Below, in pieces: positions 35,948 through 45,790 of a DNA stretch of 64,000 nucleotides; position 1 is the first letter of the stretch; each line of letters starts with the position of its first letter. This DNA comes from Mesobacillus jeotgali (GTDB lineage Bacteria; Bacillota; Bacilli; Bacillales; Cytobacillaceae): contig NZ_CP109811.1 of assembly GCF_014856545.2 (NCBI RefSeq), positions 178,501 to 242,500 on the forward strand, written 5' to 3'. The translations under genes and the position numbers were made by a program. Below the pieces are notes generated by a model. It was not told where the DNA came from, did no database searches, and saw only the letters and a program-made list of their open reading frames with translations.

Positions 35948-36367
35948 ATGTTTAAGAGAATCTTGTTAGCATCTGATGGTTCTGACCATTCGGTGCGCGC
36001 AGCGAAAAAAGCGGTTGAACTGGCAAAGCTTAACGGAGATAGTGAAATTACGGTTGTTTATGTTGTCGATGGGCAGACTTCCAAGGAAGATGTCCTGCAC
36101 AATCCAGATCGGACAGTAGTCGAGGAAAAAAGAAAAATCAGGCTCCAGCCAGTAACAAACATGCTAGAAGAAGAGAGCTTGAACTTCAGGTTTGAAAAAT
36201 TGCTCGGTGAACCAGGCCCGGCCATTGTTGACTATGCCAACAAGAATGCATTCGATGTAGTCGTCGTTGGCAGCCGCGGTTTGAACGGCCTGCAGGAAAT
36301 GGTTCTTGGCAGTGTCAGCCACAAAGTCGCAAAACGAGTAAAAGCACCGGTATTAATCGTAAAATAA
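35948..36367 (+). CDS. Universal stress protein (UspA family)
   Basis: 139-residue soluble protein with a Rossmann-like USP fold. The ATP-binding motif G-x2-G-x9-G-S is present near the C-terminus (GSRGLNGLQEMVLGSVSHKV), so nucleotide binding is expected. SD GGGGGAAT precedes the ATG. Position after the SulP gene suggests it may modulate that transporter, as proposed for SulP-USP pairs; this is inference. Confidence 0.9.
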   Translation: MFKRILLASDGSDHSVRAAKKAVELAKLNGDSEITVVYVVDGQTSKEDVLHNPDRTVVEEKRKIRLQPVTNMLEEESLNFRFEKLLGEPGPAIVDYANKNAFDVVVVGSRGLNGLQEMVLGSVSHKVAKRVKAPVLIVK

Positions 36368-36369
36368 CC

Positions 36370-36407
36370 AGCGTTCAGGGCAGCCTGAGCGTTTTTTCTT
36401 TGTAGTT
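36370..36407 (+). terminator. Terminator of uspA-like gene
   Basis: AGCGTTCAGG and CCTGAGCGTT pair (two wobble pairs) around GCAG, followed by TTTTTTC. Confidence 0.8.
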
Positions 36408-36468
36408 TTAATTTTTGTAGTGTAATAGGCCGGATGCTGACTAAACAATGGGAGAATTTTAGTTTTTT

Positions 36469-36590
36469 TAGCGGAAAAATAAATTTTAAGAGCCGAAATC
36501 CATCATTATTATATAGCGATAGTTGATTAATATAGCGGAAATTAAATTTATATAGCGAAAATCCAATTTATATAGCGAATTGGAAATTCC
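36469..36590. repeat. Tandem array E: about four copies of a 19-20-bp AT-rich repeat
   Basis: ATATAGCG recurs at 36512, 36531, 36551 and 36571, joined by AAATTAAATTT or AAATCCAATTT. Similar TTAGCGGAAAAATAAATTTT precedes at 36469. The rest of the gap to 36912 is AT-rich with no gene and no clear structure. Confidence 0.75.
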
Positions 36591-36912
36591 CCTCGATTTT
36601 TCCCAGCTAAAAGAACATGGATTAGGAGATGTTATTAAGAGATTTAAATATTCACCGAATTGTTAGTTAACTCATATTGTAAACTAGGCGCTAAAATTAG
36701 GTTAATTACCTATAAGTGGCTTTTAAAAAGGTAACTTATTCTCTGAATGTTAACTTTTAACTCTCCAGCAGGTTTCACGCCTAAAAAACAGGAAATAGTA
36801 TAGCTTGAGAGTTATTATTAAAAATTGATAACAATTCCGTAATTTAAAAATAAAGTGGTAAAATAGGAAGCGGAAAGTGGAGCCAGATTGAATTTATTGG
36901 AGGTCTATTTTT

Positions 36913-37995
36913 ATGAAGACAAGAATCGGGCTGCTGTACGGCGGCAAATCGGCTGAACATAAAGTATCAATGCAGACAGCACTTGCTGTGACGAAAGCAT
37001 TGGATTTTGAAAAATTCGAGATTTATCCTATATACATAACGGAGGAAGGAGAGTGGGTCAAGGGTCCTCAGCTCGGTGCTCCTGCAGGGAATGTAAAGGC
37101 GCTGGAGTTCTCCGACAACTCGAACCTTCCGACTCCTTCATTCACACCGGCATTATTCCAGGCTGGCGGAGCAGAATCCGGCCAGACTCTTGATGTCATT
37201 TTCCCATTGCTGCATGGGCCCAACGGTGAAGATGGAACAGTGCAAGGCTTGCTGGAATTATTGAATCTGCCGTATGTCGGCAATGGCGTACTCGCCTCAG
37301 CTGCCGGCATGGATAAAATCGTCATGAAAAATGTATTCGCACAGGCGGGACTTCCTCAGGTGGACTATGTGGCCGCTATTAGAAGCGAATGGGAAAAGGA
37401 CAGTGAAAAGGTATACGGCCTTGTCGAAGAAAGACTTGGCTACCCTTGCTTTGTAAAGCCCGCCAACCTTGGATCCAGCGTAGGAATCAGCAAGGCAACC
37501 AACAAGCAAGAGCTTGAGGAAGCCTTCAAAGAGGCCTTCCAATTTGACCGTAAAATCATCATCGAACAGGGTGTTGTCGCGCGGGAAATCGAAATTGGCG
37601 TCCTTGGAAACGATGAACCTGAATGCTCGGTAGTTGGTGAAATCGTCCCTAAAAAGGATTTCTATGATTACAAAGCGAAGTATGAGGATGGCGATACAGC
37701 GATGATTATCCCTGCTGATATCACAGATCAGCAATATGCTGACCTGAAGGAGATGGCAGTCACTGCTTTCAAGGCGCTGGATTGCTCAGGTCTTGTGCGC
37801 GCCGATTTCTTCCTGACAAAGGATGGCCAGCTTCTGATTAACGAGGTCAACACAATGCCAGGTTTCACGCCATTCAGCATGTTCCCTCTACTATGGAAGC
37901 ATACAGGTGTCGAATACCCGCAGCTGATCGAAAAGCTGGTGAACCTCGGAATCGAGCGCCATGCTGAAAAACAGAAGATCAAATATACCTTTTAA
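36913..37995 (+). CDS. ddl: D-alanine-D-alanine ligase
   Basis: ATP-grasp enzyme joining two D-alanines for the pentapeptide of peptidoglycan. 360 residues; N-terminal domain starts [16 protein letters not shown], central domain has the lid and ATP-binding loop ([17 protein letters not shown]), and the C-terminal metal-binding motif is [17 protein letters not shown]. The F/Y in the active-site loop region supports a D-Ala-D-Ala rather than D-Ala-D-Lac product. GGAGG precedes the ATG. murF, which uses the product, follows after a repeat element. alr, the D-alanine source, is 10 kb downstream. Confidence 0.96.
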   Translation: MKTRIGLLYGGKSAEHKVSMQTALAVTKALDFEKFEIYPIYITEEGEWVKGPQLGAPAGNVKALEFSDNSNLPTPSFTPALFQAGGAESGQTLDVIFPLLHGPNGEDGTVQGLLELLNLPYVGNGVLASAAGMDKIVMKNVFAQAGLPQVDYVAAIRSEWEKDSEKVYGLVEERLGYPCFVKPANLGSSVGISKATNKQELEEAFKEAFQFDRKIIIEQGVVAREIEIGVLGNDEPECSVVGEIVPKKDFYDYKAKYEDGDTAMIIPADITDQQYADLKEMAVTAFKALDCSGLVRADFFLTKDGQLLINEVNTMPGFTPFSMFPLLWKHTGVEYPQLIEKLVNLGIERHAEKQKIKYTF

Positions 37996-38074
37996 CCTAT
38001 AAACTAACCAGGGAGACACGGCAGCGGCCGTGTTCTCTTTTCGAATAAGAAAGCATAAAATTCAATTCAAGAAT

Positions 38075-38320
38075 TGTCCAGCTCTAGCGCCTAGCCCCTC
38101 GAGTCGCTTGTCTAGCTGCGGCTCCTAACTCCTCGAGACGCTTCAGTCCTGCCAATGAAGTCAAAGAACGACTTCACTGTCAGGCCCTCCAGCGCTTGTC
38201 GGAGTTGGGCAGTCGCCTACGCTTTTCGAGTTCGGTCCGCCCGATGAAGTCAAAGAACGACTTCACCGGTCCGCCCACAAGCGCTTGTCGGGGCTGACCA
38301 AGGCGCTTGCGCTTTTCTAT
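38075..38320. repeat. Intergenic Bacillaceae-type repeat with an 89-bp tandem duplication
   Basis: The ddl-murF gap is filled by GC-richer sequence (CCAGCTCTAGCGCCTAGCCC, CCTCGAG, AGCGCTTGTCGG). ATGAAGTCAAAGAACGACTT, itself an imperfect palindrome, recurs at 38155 and 38244, and AGCGCTTGTCGG at 38191 and 38280, so an 89-bp block is duplicated. Elements of this look are common between genes in Bacillus relatives; that is recollection, not a search. Confidence 0.75.
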
Positions 38321-38336
38321 TGGGAGGAAATAAAAA

Positions 38337-39713
38337 ATGATCCAAAAAACATTAACACAAATCGCTGAAATGGCAGGCGGATTGAATGATGTAAGCCAGT
38401 TTGCAGATGTCATCGTCAAAGGCGTTTCAATCGACACTCGCAAAATAGAGCCTGGAAATTTGTTCGTTCCTTTTAAAGGAGCACGGACAGATGGACATAA
38501 CTTTGTGGCTGATGTCATCCAGAATGGGGGAGCTTCGGCAGCATTATGGCAAAAAGGTGTTCCGAATCCTCCGGAGGATTTGCCGGTCATTATCGTTGAA
38601 GATACAACGACCGCCTTGCAGGAGTTGGCTAGAAACTACCGCAACTCGCTTGATATCAAGGTTGTCGGGATTACCGGCAGCAACGGAAAAACGACGACAA
38701 AAGATATGACAGCGAATCTGCTGGCGCAAAAATACAAAGTGCAAAAGACCGAAGGAAACTTCAATAACCACCTTGGCCTTCCGCTGACGCTCCTTCGTTT
38801 GCGAGAAGATACGGAAGTCGCAGTACTTGAGATGGGCATGAGCAGCAAGGGTGAGATTGAATTTTTAACGAAAATGGGCCGTCCGGATGCTGTCATCATC
38901 ACCAACATTGGTGAATCCCATCTGCTTGACCTTGGTTCCAGGGAAGCGATTGCCGACGCAAAGCTGGAAATCATCGAAGGCCTCCAGGAAAACGGGCTCA
39001 TCATCTTCCATGGGGACGAGCCGCTTCTTCAAGAAAGACTGCAGGATTACAAAGGAAATGGCGTCCTGAAAACATTCGGGGCCAGCCAGGATAATGACTT
39101 GTATCCGGTCAAAATCGAGCCAATGGAAAATGGAAATAAGTTTACCACCAATCTTGGTAATGAAACTTTCTATCTTCCGGTACTCGGAAACCATAATATC
39201 CTGAATGCGCTGGCAGCCATGCTTGCGGCAGAGTTCCTCGGCGTTCCTTTTGAAAAAATGAATGATGGCTTTGCGAGCTTAAAGCTGACGCATATGAGGA
39301 TGGAGCTTTCCGAAGGCGCTCATGGAGAAAAAATCATCAATGATGCCTATAATGCAAGCCCAACATCCATGAAGGCAGCAATTGACCTTGTCGCCAATCT
39401 GTCAGGCTACAGCCGCAAAATCCTTGTGCTGGGTGACATGCTGGAGCTTGGGCCAATGGAGGAGGAATACCATTACAAAGTCGGTTCTTCTCTCGATGCT
39501 GAAAAAGTCGACTATGTTTTCACATACGGCAAGCTTAGCGAATCCATTGCCAGAGGAGCAAAAGAGGTCCTTGGTGAGGATAGGGCATTTGCTTTCCAAG
39601 ATAAACAACAATTAAGCGACAAACTGAAAAAGTATGTAACCGGTGAAACGATCGTCCTCGTCAAAGCATCACGCGGAATGGCGCTCGAAGAAGTCGTCCA
39701 ATCGCTGCAATAA
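38337..39713 (+). CDS. murF: UDP-MurNAc-tripeptide-D-alanyl-D-alanine ligase MurF
   Basis: Adds D-Ala-D-Ala to the UDP-MurNAc-tripeptide, the last cytoplasmic step in making the peptide stem. 458 residues: Mur ligase N-terminal domain, central ATPase with P-loop GITGSNGKTTTKD (around residue 110) and EMGMSSKGEIE, and a C-terminal domain with DAYNASPTSMKAA. SD GGGAGGAAA precedes the ATG. The partner ddl is upstream and a terminator follows at 39729. Confidence 0.96.
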   Translation: MIQKTLTQIAEMAGGLNDVSQFADVIVKGVSIDTRKIEPGNLFVPFKGARTDGHNFVADVIQNGGASAALWQKGVPNPPEDLPVIIVEDTTTALQELARNYRNSLDIKVVGITGSNGKTTTKDMTANLLAQKYKVQKTEGNFNNHLGLPLTLLRLREDTEVAVLEMGMSSKGEIEFLTKMGRPDAVIITNIGESHLLDLGSREAIADAKLEIIEGLQENGLIIFHGDEPLLQERLQDYKGNGVLKTFGASQDNDLYPVKIEPMENGNKFTTNLGNETFYLPVLGNHNILNALAAMLAAEFLGVPFEKMNDGFASLKLTHMRMELSEGAHGEKIINDAYNASPTSMKAAIDLVANLSGYSRKILVLGDMLELGPMEEEYHYKVGSSLDAEKVDYVFTYGKLSESIARGAKEVLGEDRAFAFQDKQQLSDKLKKYVTGETIVLVKASRGMALEEVVQSLQ

Positions 39714-39728
39714 TTATGACCCGCATCT

Positions 39729-39762
39729 AGATGTCCTGCTCCCAGGGCATCTTCTTGTTTTT
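39729..39762 (+). terminator. Terminator of murF
   Basis: AGATGTCCTG and CAGGGCATCT pair around CTCC, followed by TCTTGTTTTT. Confidence 0.8.
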
Positions 39763-39930
39763 AATCCAGCGCCTAGCCAGTTTCATACCTAAAACAGCTT
39801 CCTCAGGTGTCTTACGCTTTTTGTTCTTTTTAACTATATGATTACAAAAGCCTTTATCAAGGAAATTCCGGGTTAAATGATTTAAAATGGGGAAAGATTA
39901 AATACGAGAAAAACTAATGGGTGATTGGTT

Positions 39931-40641
39931 ATGATAGGTTGTCTGTTAATCCATGGTTTTACCGGGTCTCCGTTTGAAGTGGAACCACTTGCCCAGTCGC
40001 TGAAAAAGAGGACCGATTGGAAAATAGTTGTTCCTACCCTGCCTGGCCATGGCAATGAGCTGAATTTGAAGGGAATCAAACATAATGAATGGATTGGCCA
40101 TGCTGAAAACGAACTGAAGGCGTTATTGAAAGAGTGTGATACCGTCTATGTTGTTGGATTTTCGATGGGCGGGCTGATTGCCAGCTATCTTGCCTCGACT
40201 TATCCTGTTGATAAGCTTGTCCTGCTCAGCGCTGCTGCTTATTATGTGAACCCAAAACAGCTTGCATTCGATATTAAGGAAATGATGAGGGACACGTTTA
40301 AAGGAAAACTTAGAGAAAATGAATTATTCAAGCGTTATACACGAAAAATCAAAGAAACACCCATGACCGCTACCTTGCAGTTTCGCAGGCTTGTGACTAA
40401 AATCAAGCCTATTCTCAACGATGTAAAGGTGCCTACCTTGATCGCACAAGGCGAGAGCGACGGCATCGTGCCCCCGAAAAGCGCCCGTTATCTATATGAA
40501 AATATTGGCGCTGAAGAAAAACGGCTGATTTTTTATAAGAACTCCAAACATCTGATCTGTCACTGTGATGAAAAAGAACACTTATTTAATGAGGTATATG
40601 CTTTTTTGACCGCCAAGTCGATTGAAGGAATTAGAAGTTGA
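39931..40641 (+). CDS. Carboxylesterase / alpha-beta hydrolase (Est30-like)
   Basis: 236-residue cytoplasmic serine hydrolase. The oxyanion segment LIHGFTGSPFEV, nucleophile GFSMGG, acid GESDGIVPP and His of NSKHLICHC mark the catalytic set. It resembles thermostable carboxylesterase Est30 of Geobacillus. ATG at 39931 has GGGTGAT 5 bases upstream. Substrates are probably short acyl esters. It is in the position occupied in related genomes by a gene between murF and cshA. Confidence 0.88.
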   Translation: MIGCLLIHGFTGSPFEVEPLAQSLKKRTDWKIVVPTLPGHGNELNLKGIKHNEWIGHAENELKALLKECDTVYVVGFSMGGLIASYLASTYPVDKLVLLSAAAYYVNPKQLAFDIKEMMRDTFKGKLRENELFKRYTRKIKETPMTATLQFRRLVTKIKPILNDVKVPTLIAQGESDGIVPPKSARYLYENIGAEEKRLIFYKNSKHLICHCDEKEHLFNEVYAFLTAKSIEGIRS

Positions 40642-40721
40642 AGCAATTCCTCAAAAATTGCTTTTCCTTCCTAAAGATGGTATCATGAATATTGAGTGTC
40701 TAACTGAGAAAATCCTTTAAG

Positions 40722-40757
40722 CGGACATACTCCCGTGCTGGAGAATGTCTTTTTTTG
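40722..40757 (+). terminator. Strong hairpin terminator in the leader of cshA
   Basis: GACAT-A-CTCC and GGAG-A-ATGTC pair around CGTGCT, followed by seven T. It lies 80 bases after the esterase gene and may end that transcript or attenuate cshA. From 40758 to 40966 the leader shows no certain gene. Confidence 0.8.
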
Positions 40758-40966
40758 CTAATATTTCAGGTTCTGTGCTTCAGCGTATTGTAATTGCTGA
40801 TTCAGCCCTGCTTAAAACACAAGGTGCAAACACCTATTTGCCGTATAGGTACGATAAAATTGACCAGAATCAGAAATGGTTTGGATCCTTAAACAGCCAC
40901 TTAAATAACGATGCATCGGAGAAACCGGTGCGGGATAAATGTGAACATAAAGGAGAATGAGCAAAG

Positions 40967-42445
40967 TTGACAATGTTTCAAGACATGGGCATTAGCCCCG
41001 CAACATTAAAAGCTGTAAAGAATATGGGTTTTGAGGAAGCAACTCCAATTCAGGCAGAGACGATTCCAATCAGCCTTCAGAATAAAGACGTGATTGGCCA
41101 GGCGCAGACAGGTACTGGGAAGACTGCTGCTTTCGGTATTCCTCTAGTGGAAAAAATCAAGAAAGAAAACCATAATATCCAGGGAATCATCATCGCGCCA
41201 ACTCGTGAATTGGCCATCCAGGTTTCCGAGGAATTATATAAAATCGGTGCTGGCAAGAGAGTAGGCGTTCTTGCAATCTACGGCGGCCAGGATATCAACC
41301 GCCAGATCCGCGCATTGAAAAAAGGGCCTCACATCATCGTCGGAACGCCAGGGCGACTTCTTGATCACATCAACAGAAAGACAATCCGTCTTGATAATGT
41401 TGAAACTGTGATCCTTGACGAAGCAGATGAAATGCTGAACATGGGCTTCATCGAAGATATCGAATCTATCCTTGCGAAGATCCCTAGCGAACGCCAGACA
41501 TTATTGTTCTCGGCAACAATGCCAGGACCAATCCGCAAAATCGCTGAGCGCTTCATGAAGGACCCGGAAGTTGTTCGTGTCAAAGCGAAGGAAATGACAG
41601 TTCCTTTGATCGAGCAATTCTATGTTGAAGTACAGGAGAAGAACAAGTTCGATGTTCTTACACGACTTCTTGATATCCAATCTCCGGAATTGGCAATCAT
41701 CTTCGGACGCACGAAGCGCCGTGTTGATGAGCTTGCTGAAGCATTGAACCTTCGCGGCTACACTGCTGAAGGAATCCACGGAGACCTGACCCAGGCGAAG
41801 CGTATGTCCGTTCTAAGAAAGTTCAAGGAAGGATCAATCGACGTATTAGTTGCGACAGACGTTGCAGCACGTGGACTTGATATTTCCGGAGTAACGCATG
41901 TTTACAACTTCGATATCCCTCAGGATCCTGAAAGCTATGTACACCGTATCGGTCGTACTGGCCGTGCAGGTAAAGAGGGTATGGCGATCACTTTCGTTAC
42001 ACACAGAGAGACTTCTTACCTTCATGTAGTCGAAAAGACAACTAAGAAGCGTATGGAAAAAATGACTGCACCTACCCTGGACCAAGCACTTGAAGGCCAA
42101 CAAAGAGCAGTTGTTGACAAGATTACACAAACAATCGAGTCAAATAACCTTCAATACTACCGCCAGGCTGCAGATGAGCTATTGAAAAATCATGATGCTC
42201 AAACAGTCGTTGCTTCCGTATTGAAAATGCTGACTAAAGAGCCTGATACAACTCCTGTTAAGCTTACTGAGGAAAAACCTCTTCCAAACAGAAGAGACAA
42301 AAAGCCTCAAGGAGACCGCAGAAGATACGATAACAGAGGCGGCGATGGACGCAATAAAAAGCCTTATAAGCCACGCTCTGGAACAAAACGCACTAGCGGC
42401 GGCAGCAGAGAAGGCGGCGGCTACAAATCAAGACCTTCACGCTAA
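40967..42445 (+). CDS. cshA: DEAD-box RNA helicase CshA
   Basis: ATP-dependent RNA helicase of the degradosome and ribosome assembly, important in the cold. 492 residues with Q motif (FEEATPIQ), motif I AQTGTGKT, Ia PTRELA, II DEAD, III SAT and [12 protein letters not shown]. The tail (from about residue 425) is basic and rich in Arg, Gly and Asp, ideal for RNA binding. TTG start at 40967 has AAAGGAG 11 bases upstream. A long leader with a terminator at 40722 precedes it, and a terminator follows at 42456. Confidence 0.96.
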   Translation: MTMFQDMGISPATLKAVKNMGFEEATPIQAETIPISLQNKDVIGQAQTGTGKTAAFGIPLVEKIKKENHNIQGIIIAPTRELAIQVSEELYKIGAGKRVGVLAIYGGQDINRQIRALKKGPHIIVGTPGRLLDHINRKTIRLDNVETVILDEADEMLNMGFIEDIESILAKIPSERQTLLFSATMPGPIRKIAERFMKDPEVVRVKAKEMTVPLIEQFYVEVQEKNKFDVLTRLLDIQSPELAIIFGRTKRRVDELAEALNLRGYTAEGIHGDLTQAKRMSVLRKFKEGSIDVLVATDVAARGLDISGVTHVYNFDIPQDPESYVHRIGRTGRAGKEGMAITFVTHRETSYLHVVEKTTKKRMEKMTAPTLDQALEGQQRAVVDKITQTIESNNLQYYRQAADELLKNHDAQTVVASVLKMLTKEPDTTPVKLTEEKPLPNRRDKKPQGDRRRYDNRGGDGRNKKPYKPRSGTKRTSGGSREGGGYKSRPSR

Positions 42446-42455
42446 AATAAACACA

Positions 42456-42492
42456 CAACCCCCGGTTTTTAACTAAACCAGGGGTTTTTACA
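42456..42492 (+). terminator. Terminator of cshA
   Basis: AACCCCCGGTTT and AAACCAGGGGTT pair (one mismatch) around TTAACT, followed by T. Confidence 0.9.
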
Positions 42493-42576
42493 TGCTTTTT
42501 TCAAGTGAAAGGCGACCAATTTATATGAACCCGACTATTTTGACCCAAACTCTAGAGAGATTCTTTAACATTTCGC

Positions 42577-42681
42577 GATAATTCGACCACATTTCAGGAT
42601 AATTCGACCACATTTCGTAATAATTCGACCACATTCCGCGATAATTCAACCACATCACAGGATAATTCGGCCAACCTCATC
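42577..42681. repeat. Tandem array D: five copies of a 21-bp repeat
   Basis: GATAATTCGACCACATTTCGC and close variants start at 42577, 42598, 42619, 42640 and 42661, exactly 21 bases apart. The last copy diverges (CGGCCAACC). It lies between the cshA terminator and uvsE; no gene is present. Confidence 0.93.
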
Positions 42682-42756
42682 TAATGTATTAATTTTACCA
42701 GTCCACCATCTATCGACTTTGGACATACTACCAATAAAAAAACGGGGGTGGCTGAT

Positions 42757-43722
42757 ATGACGATTGTTAGGCTTGGATATGTAGCGATGAGTGAGGAGTT
42801 GAAGAATGCCTCTCCGTCACAGACGATGACATACAAGCAATTCCAGGGAATCAAGGACAGGGACGCAGCCATCAATAAGCTGGAGAGAATCGCGGTATCC
42901 AATCTTGAGAACTGCCTGCGCCTTCTCAGGCACAGCAAAGCGAACGAAATTCATTTTTTCCGGCTGAGCTCGAGGCTGATACCGCTCGCCAACCATGAGG
43001 AACTTTCCGATTGGAAGTATATGCGTGCGTTAAAGGAGCCATTAAAGGATATAGCAGACTTTTTACAGGAAAATCCGATGCGTGTTGATTTTCACCCAGA
43101 TCATTTTGTACTGCTGAATACGCTGAAGACCGAAACCCTGAACAATTCAATCAAGACTCTTGCAATGCATCATGCCTTATTAAAGGGGATGGAAATCGAT
43201 CCCGAACATCGATGTGTCCTCCATGTCGGAGGTGTCTATGAGAACCGGGAAAAAGCACTGGAGCAATTCATCCATAATTGGGGACTTGTTTCAACCAGGC
43301 TGCAAGACATGATCATGCTGGAAAATGATGATACATCGTTCACGCTGCATGATACGCTGTACCTTTGCGAAAAGCTTGGGATCCCGCTGGTCTTCGATTA
43401 CCATCATCATCTAGCTCATTATGAAAACATAAACTGGCAGGAGCAGTGGGGTCGAATCGTCGGCACATGGGAGAACTCGAAGCTGCCGGTGAAAATGCAT
43501 ATTTCTAGTCCTCGTTCCGAAAAAGAGTTCCGGGCGCACGCCGAATATGTGGATACTGATATGTTCATGGATTTTCTTAACGGAATAAAAGGTTCAGTCC
43601 CAGAAATCCACTGCATGATTGAAGCGAAAAAGAAGGATTTAGCCCTGTTCAAGCTTGCTGAAGAACTAAAACTAAAGCCGGAAGTGGAGGCCATTGACGG
43701 CAGCAGCTTCAAGATAAAATAA
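42757..43722 (+). CDS. uvsE: UV damage endonuclease UvsE/UvdE
   Basis: DNA repair nuclease that nicks 5' of cyclobutane dimers, 6-4 photoproducts and abasic sites. The 321-residue TIM-barrel protein shows family metal ligands in DFHPDHFVL, HVGGVYENREKAL, LENDD, YHHHLAHY and HISSPR. ATG at 42757 has GGGGGTGG 5 bases before it; a GTG 9 bases upstream is inside the SD. In this window it stands alone between repeats and the ydbS-ydbT pair. Confidence 0.92.
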   Translation: MTIVRLGYVAMSEELKNASPSQTMTYKQFQGIKDRDAAINKLERIAVSNLENCLRLLRHSKANEIHFFRLSSRLIPLANHEELSDWKYMRALKEPLKDIADFLQENPMRVDFHPDHFVLLNTLKTETLNNSIKTLAMHHALLKGMEIDPEHRCVLHVGGVYENREKALEQFIHNWGLVSTRLQDMIMLENDDTSFTLHDTLYLCEKLGIPLVFDYHHHLAHYENINWQEQWGRIVGTWENSKLPVKMHISSPRSEKEFRAHAEYVDTDMFMDFLNGIKGSVPEIHCMIEAKKKDLALFKLAEELKLKPEVEAIDGSSFKIK

Positions 43723-43835
43723 TAAGAATCCTCATGCCGATAGCGCATTTTCCTCCCAATTTAGTGCCATACTGATGTGTTATTGTTGTATACTTAGGAA
43801 GGTGCTATTAAATGGAAAATTAGGAGGAAGCTTTT

Positions 43836-44318
43836 ATGACGATTTCTGAGCCGCAAAAGCGGATTTCCGAGCAGGCGCTGACTGTCTGGAAAATTGCCGC
43901 TGGCCTCCATTCCCTGGTGGTATGGATATTAGCGGGCGGTTTGATCGCCATTACAATTATATTTGACTTACCTAAATGGATTATTGCTGCAGCTATAGCT
44001 GTGGCTGCTGTATATAGCTATTTATTCATCATTTTATTGCCAACGCTGCGCTGGAAACGCTGGCGCTATGAAGTAAGGGAGCAGGAGATTGAGCTTCAAT
44101 ATGGCGTATTCATCATAAAGAGGACGCTTATTCCGATGATCCGTGTCCAGCATGTTGATACACAGCAGGGCCCTTTATTGCGAAAATACCGTTTATCGAC
44201 GGTGACGGTCTCGACTGCTGCGACCATCCATGAAATACCTGCGCTGGATATGGAAGAAGCCGAAAATTTGAGGACCTCCATCTCGAGGCTTGCAAGGGTG
44301 GCGGATGAAGATGTCTGA
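43836..44318 (+). CDS. ydbS: Membrane protein with bPH2 domain (YdbS-like)
   Basis: 160-residue protein with two N-terminal membrane helices (about residues 22-45 and 50-72) and one bacterial PH-2 domain (about 78-155; WRYEVREQEIELQYG, RTLIPMIRVQHVDTQQGPL). YdbS and YdbT are neighbours in B. subtilis, where they are linked to protection from a lantibiotic-like peptide. The start has AGGAGG before the ATG. It overlaps ydbT by 14 bases. Confidence 0.88.
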   Translation: MTISEPQKRISEQALTVWKIAAGLHSLVVWILAGGLIAITIIFDLPKWIIAAAIAVAAVYSYLFIILLPTLRWKRWRYEVREQEIELQYGVFIIKRTLIPMIRVQHVDTQQGPLLRKYRLSTVTVSTAATIHEIPALDMEEAENLRTSISRLARVADEDV

Positions 44319-45759
44319 TCCGAAAAGGCTGCATCCGATTGCCGCTGTCGTCAATGCGCTTCGCCAGCTAAAGGAAATGATCATCCCGTTCTTGATCTTC
44401 GTCGTTTTTGGCAGCAGGGGAACGGACTGGGACCTTTTTTATTTTTTTGGTTCAATTGGGGTTGTCGTGCTTGTTTTAGTTTACGGAGTTTTGTCATGGT
44501 ACAGATTTACATATCGCATCGAGCAAGGCGAATTGCGAATCGAATACGGGTTGATTGTCAGGAAGAAGCGATACATACCGTTCGACCGGATTCAAAGCCT
44601 TGATTTGTCAGAAGGAATTTTACAGCGGCTGTTCGGCCTTGTGAAGGTGAAGGTGGAGACAGCCGGCTCAGGCGGAATGGGACTCCAGGATGGAGAGGCG
44701 GTCCTTACGGCGATCACAAAGCAGGATGCACAGGAAATCCACGATTATCTCGTTTCTATCAAAAAATCCGGGCAAATCCTGGAGGGGGAAGAGGTACCCG
44801 AATCCTCCGATGATCTGCTATATAAAATCTCTGTTTCAGAGCTATTGATGCTGGCATCAACATCAGGCGGGGTCGGTGTAGTCATTTCCGCGGTGCTTGC
44901 GTTCGTATTCCAATTTGAAGAGTTCATTCCGTATGAACAGATTTTTGATGGAGTCGAGCACTTTGTCCAGAACGGGGTTGTTTTTATCAGTGTCGTAGTT
45001 TTTCTCGGGTTCCTGCTGGCGTGGATCATTGCGCTATTTGGCACGATGCTGAAATACGCTAATTTTACCGTAAGAAAAGTGGATAATGACCTTGTCATCA
45101 CACGAGGGTTGCTGGAAAAACGGCAGTTCACGATTCCGCTTAATCGGATCCAGGCCGTCCGCATCAGCGAAAACCTCGTCAGGCAGCCGCTGGGCTATGC
45201 TTCGGCATTTGTGGAAAGTGCGGGCGGGTCGGCGCTTGACCAGGAAAGCTCGAAGGTCCTCATCCTTCCAATCGTAAAAAAAAGAAAAATCCCCGGCCTG
45301 CTTGAACCGCATTTGACGGAGTACCACTTCCGTGTCAATATCAATCCTGCACCAGGGCGGGCCTACAGCAGATACTTATTAAAAGGCTGGCTGTTTACAC
45401 TGCCGGTCCTCATCGCAGCCATCTGGTTTTTGAGACCATGGGGCTTTGGCTCGCTGCTCTTGCTTCCAGTCTCGGCGGTATGGTCCTATCTTAATTATAA
45501 GGATGCAGGCTGGAGCCTTGACAATGGGATGCTGACATTCCGATATCGCAATATTGTTAAGAACACGGTGTATATGAGGAAAAATAAAGTCCAGTCCTTC
45601 AGCATGAAAGAAAGCTTTTTTCAGCGGAAAAAGAAACTGGCTACCGTCGAAGCAATTGTCAAATCCGGGCATGGCGGCGCTGGCGGCAAAGTCATTGACC
45701 TTGAAAAAAAGCATGTTGACATGATGTATAACTGGTACTCACATGAAGTTAATGAGTAA
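44305..45759 (+). CDS. ydbT: Membrane protein with bPH2 domains (YdbT-like)
   Basis: 484-residue membrane protein with about six helices and three bPH2 modules (around residues 55-150, 250-345 and 400-480), each with the RxIPLxRIQ-type signature (RYIPFDRIQSLDLSEG, QFTIPLNRIQAVRISE, MRKNKVQSFSMKES). It is presumed to act with YdbS as a two-protein membrane complex. ATG at 44305 is preferred, with AAGGGTGG just ahead; ATG at 44311 is an alternative. A terminator follows. Confidence 0.88.
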   Translation: MKMSDPKRLHPIAAVVNALRQLKEMIIPFLIFVVFGSRGTDWDLFYFFGSIGVVVLVLVYGVLSWYRFTYRIEQGELRIEYGLIVRKKRYIPFDRIQSLDLSEGILQRLFGLVKVKVETAGSGGMGLQDGEAVLTAITKQDAQEIHDYLVSIKKSGQILEGEEVPESSDDLLYKISVSELLMLASTSGGVGVVISAVLAFVFQFEEFIPYEQIFDGVEHFVQNGVVFISVVVFLGFLLAWIIALFGTMLKYANFTVRKVDNDLVITRGLLEKRQFTIPLNRIQAVRISENLVRQPLGYASAFVESAGGSALDQESSKVLILPIVKKRKIPGLLEPHLTEYHFRVNINPAPGRAYSRYLLKGWLFTLPVLIAAIWFLRPWGFGSLLLLPVSAVWSYLNYKDAGWSLDNGMLTFRYRNIVKNTVYMRKNKVQSFSMKESFFQRKKKLATVEAIVKSGHGGAGGKVIDLEKKHVDMMYNWYSHEVNE

Positions 45760-45763
45760 GAAC

Positions 45764-45790
45764 AAAAAAGCGCCCTTGAGGCGCTTTTTA
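45764..45790. terminator. Bidirectional terminator between ydbT and the rhomboid gene
   Basis: AAAAAGCGCC and GGCGCTTTTT pair around CTTGA. Confidence 0.92.

Noticed and set aside
40745..40960. Open frame of 71 codons before cshA
   Set aside because: Starts inside the terminator T-run, has no SD and no family-like sequence; more likely part of the cshA leader.
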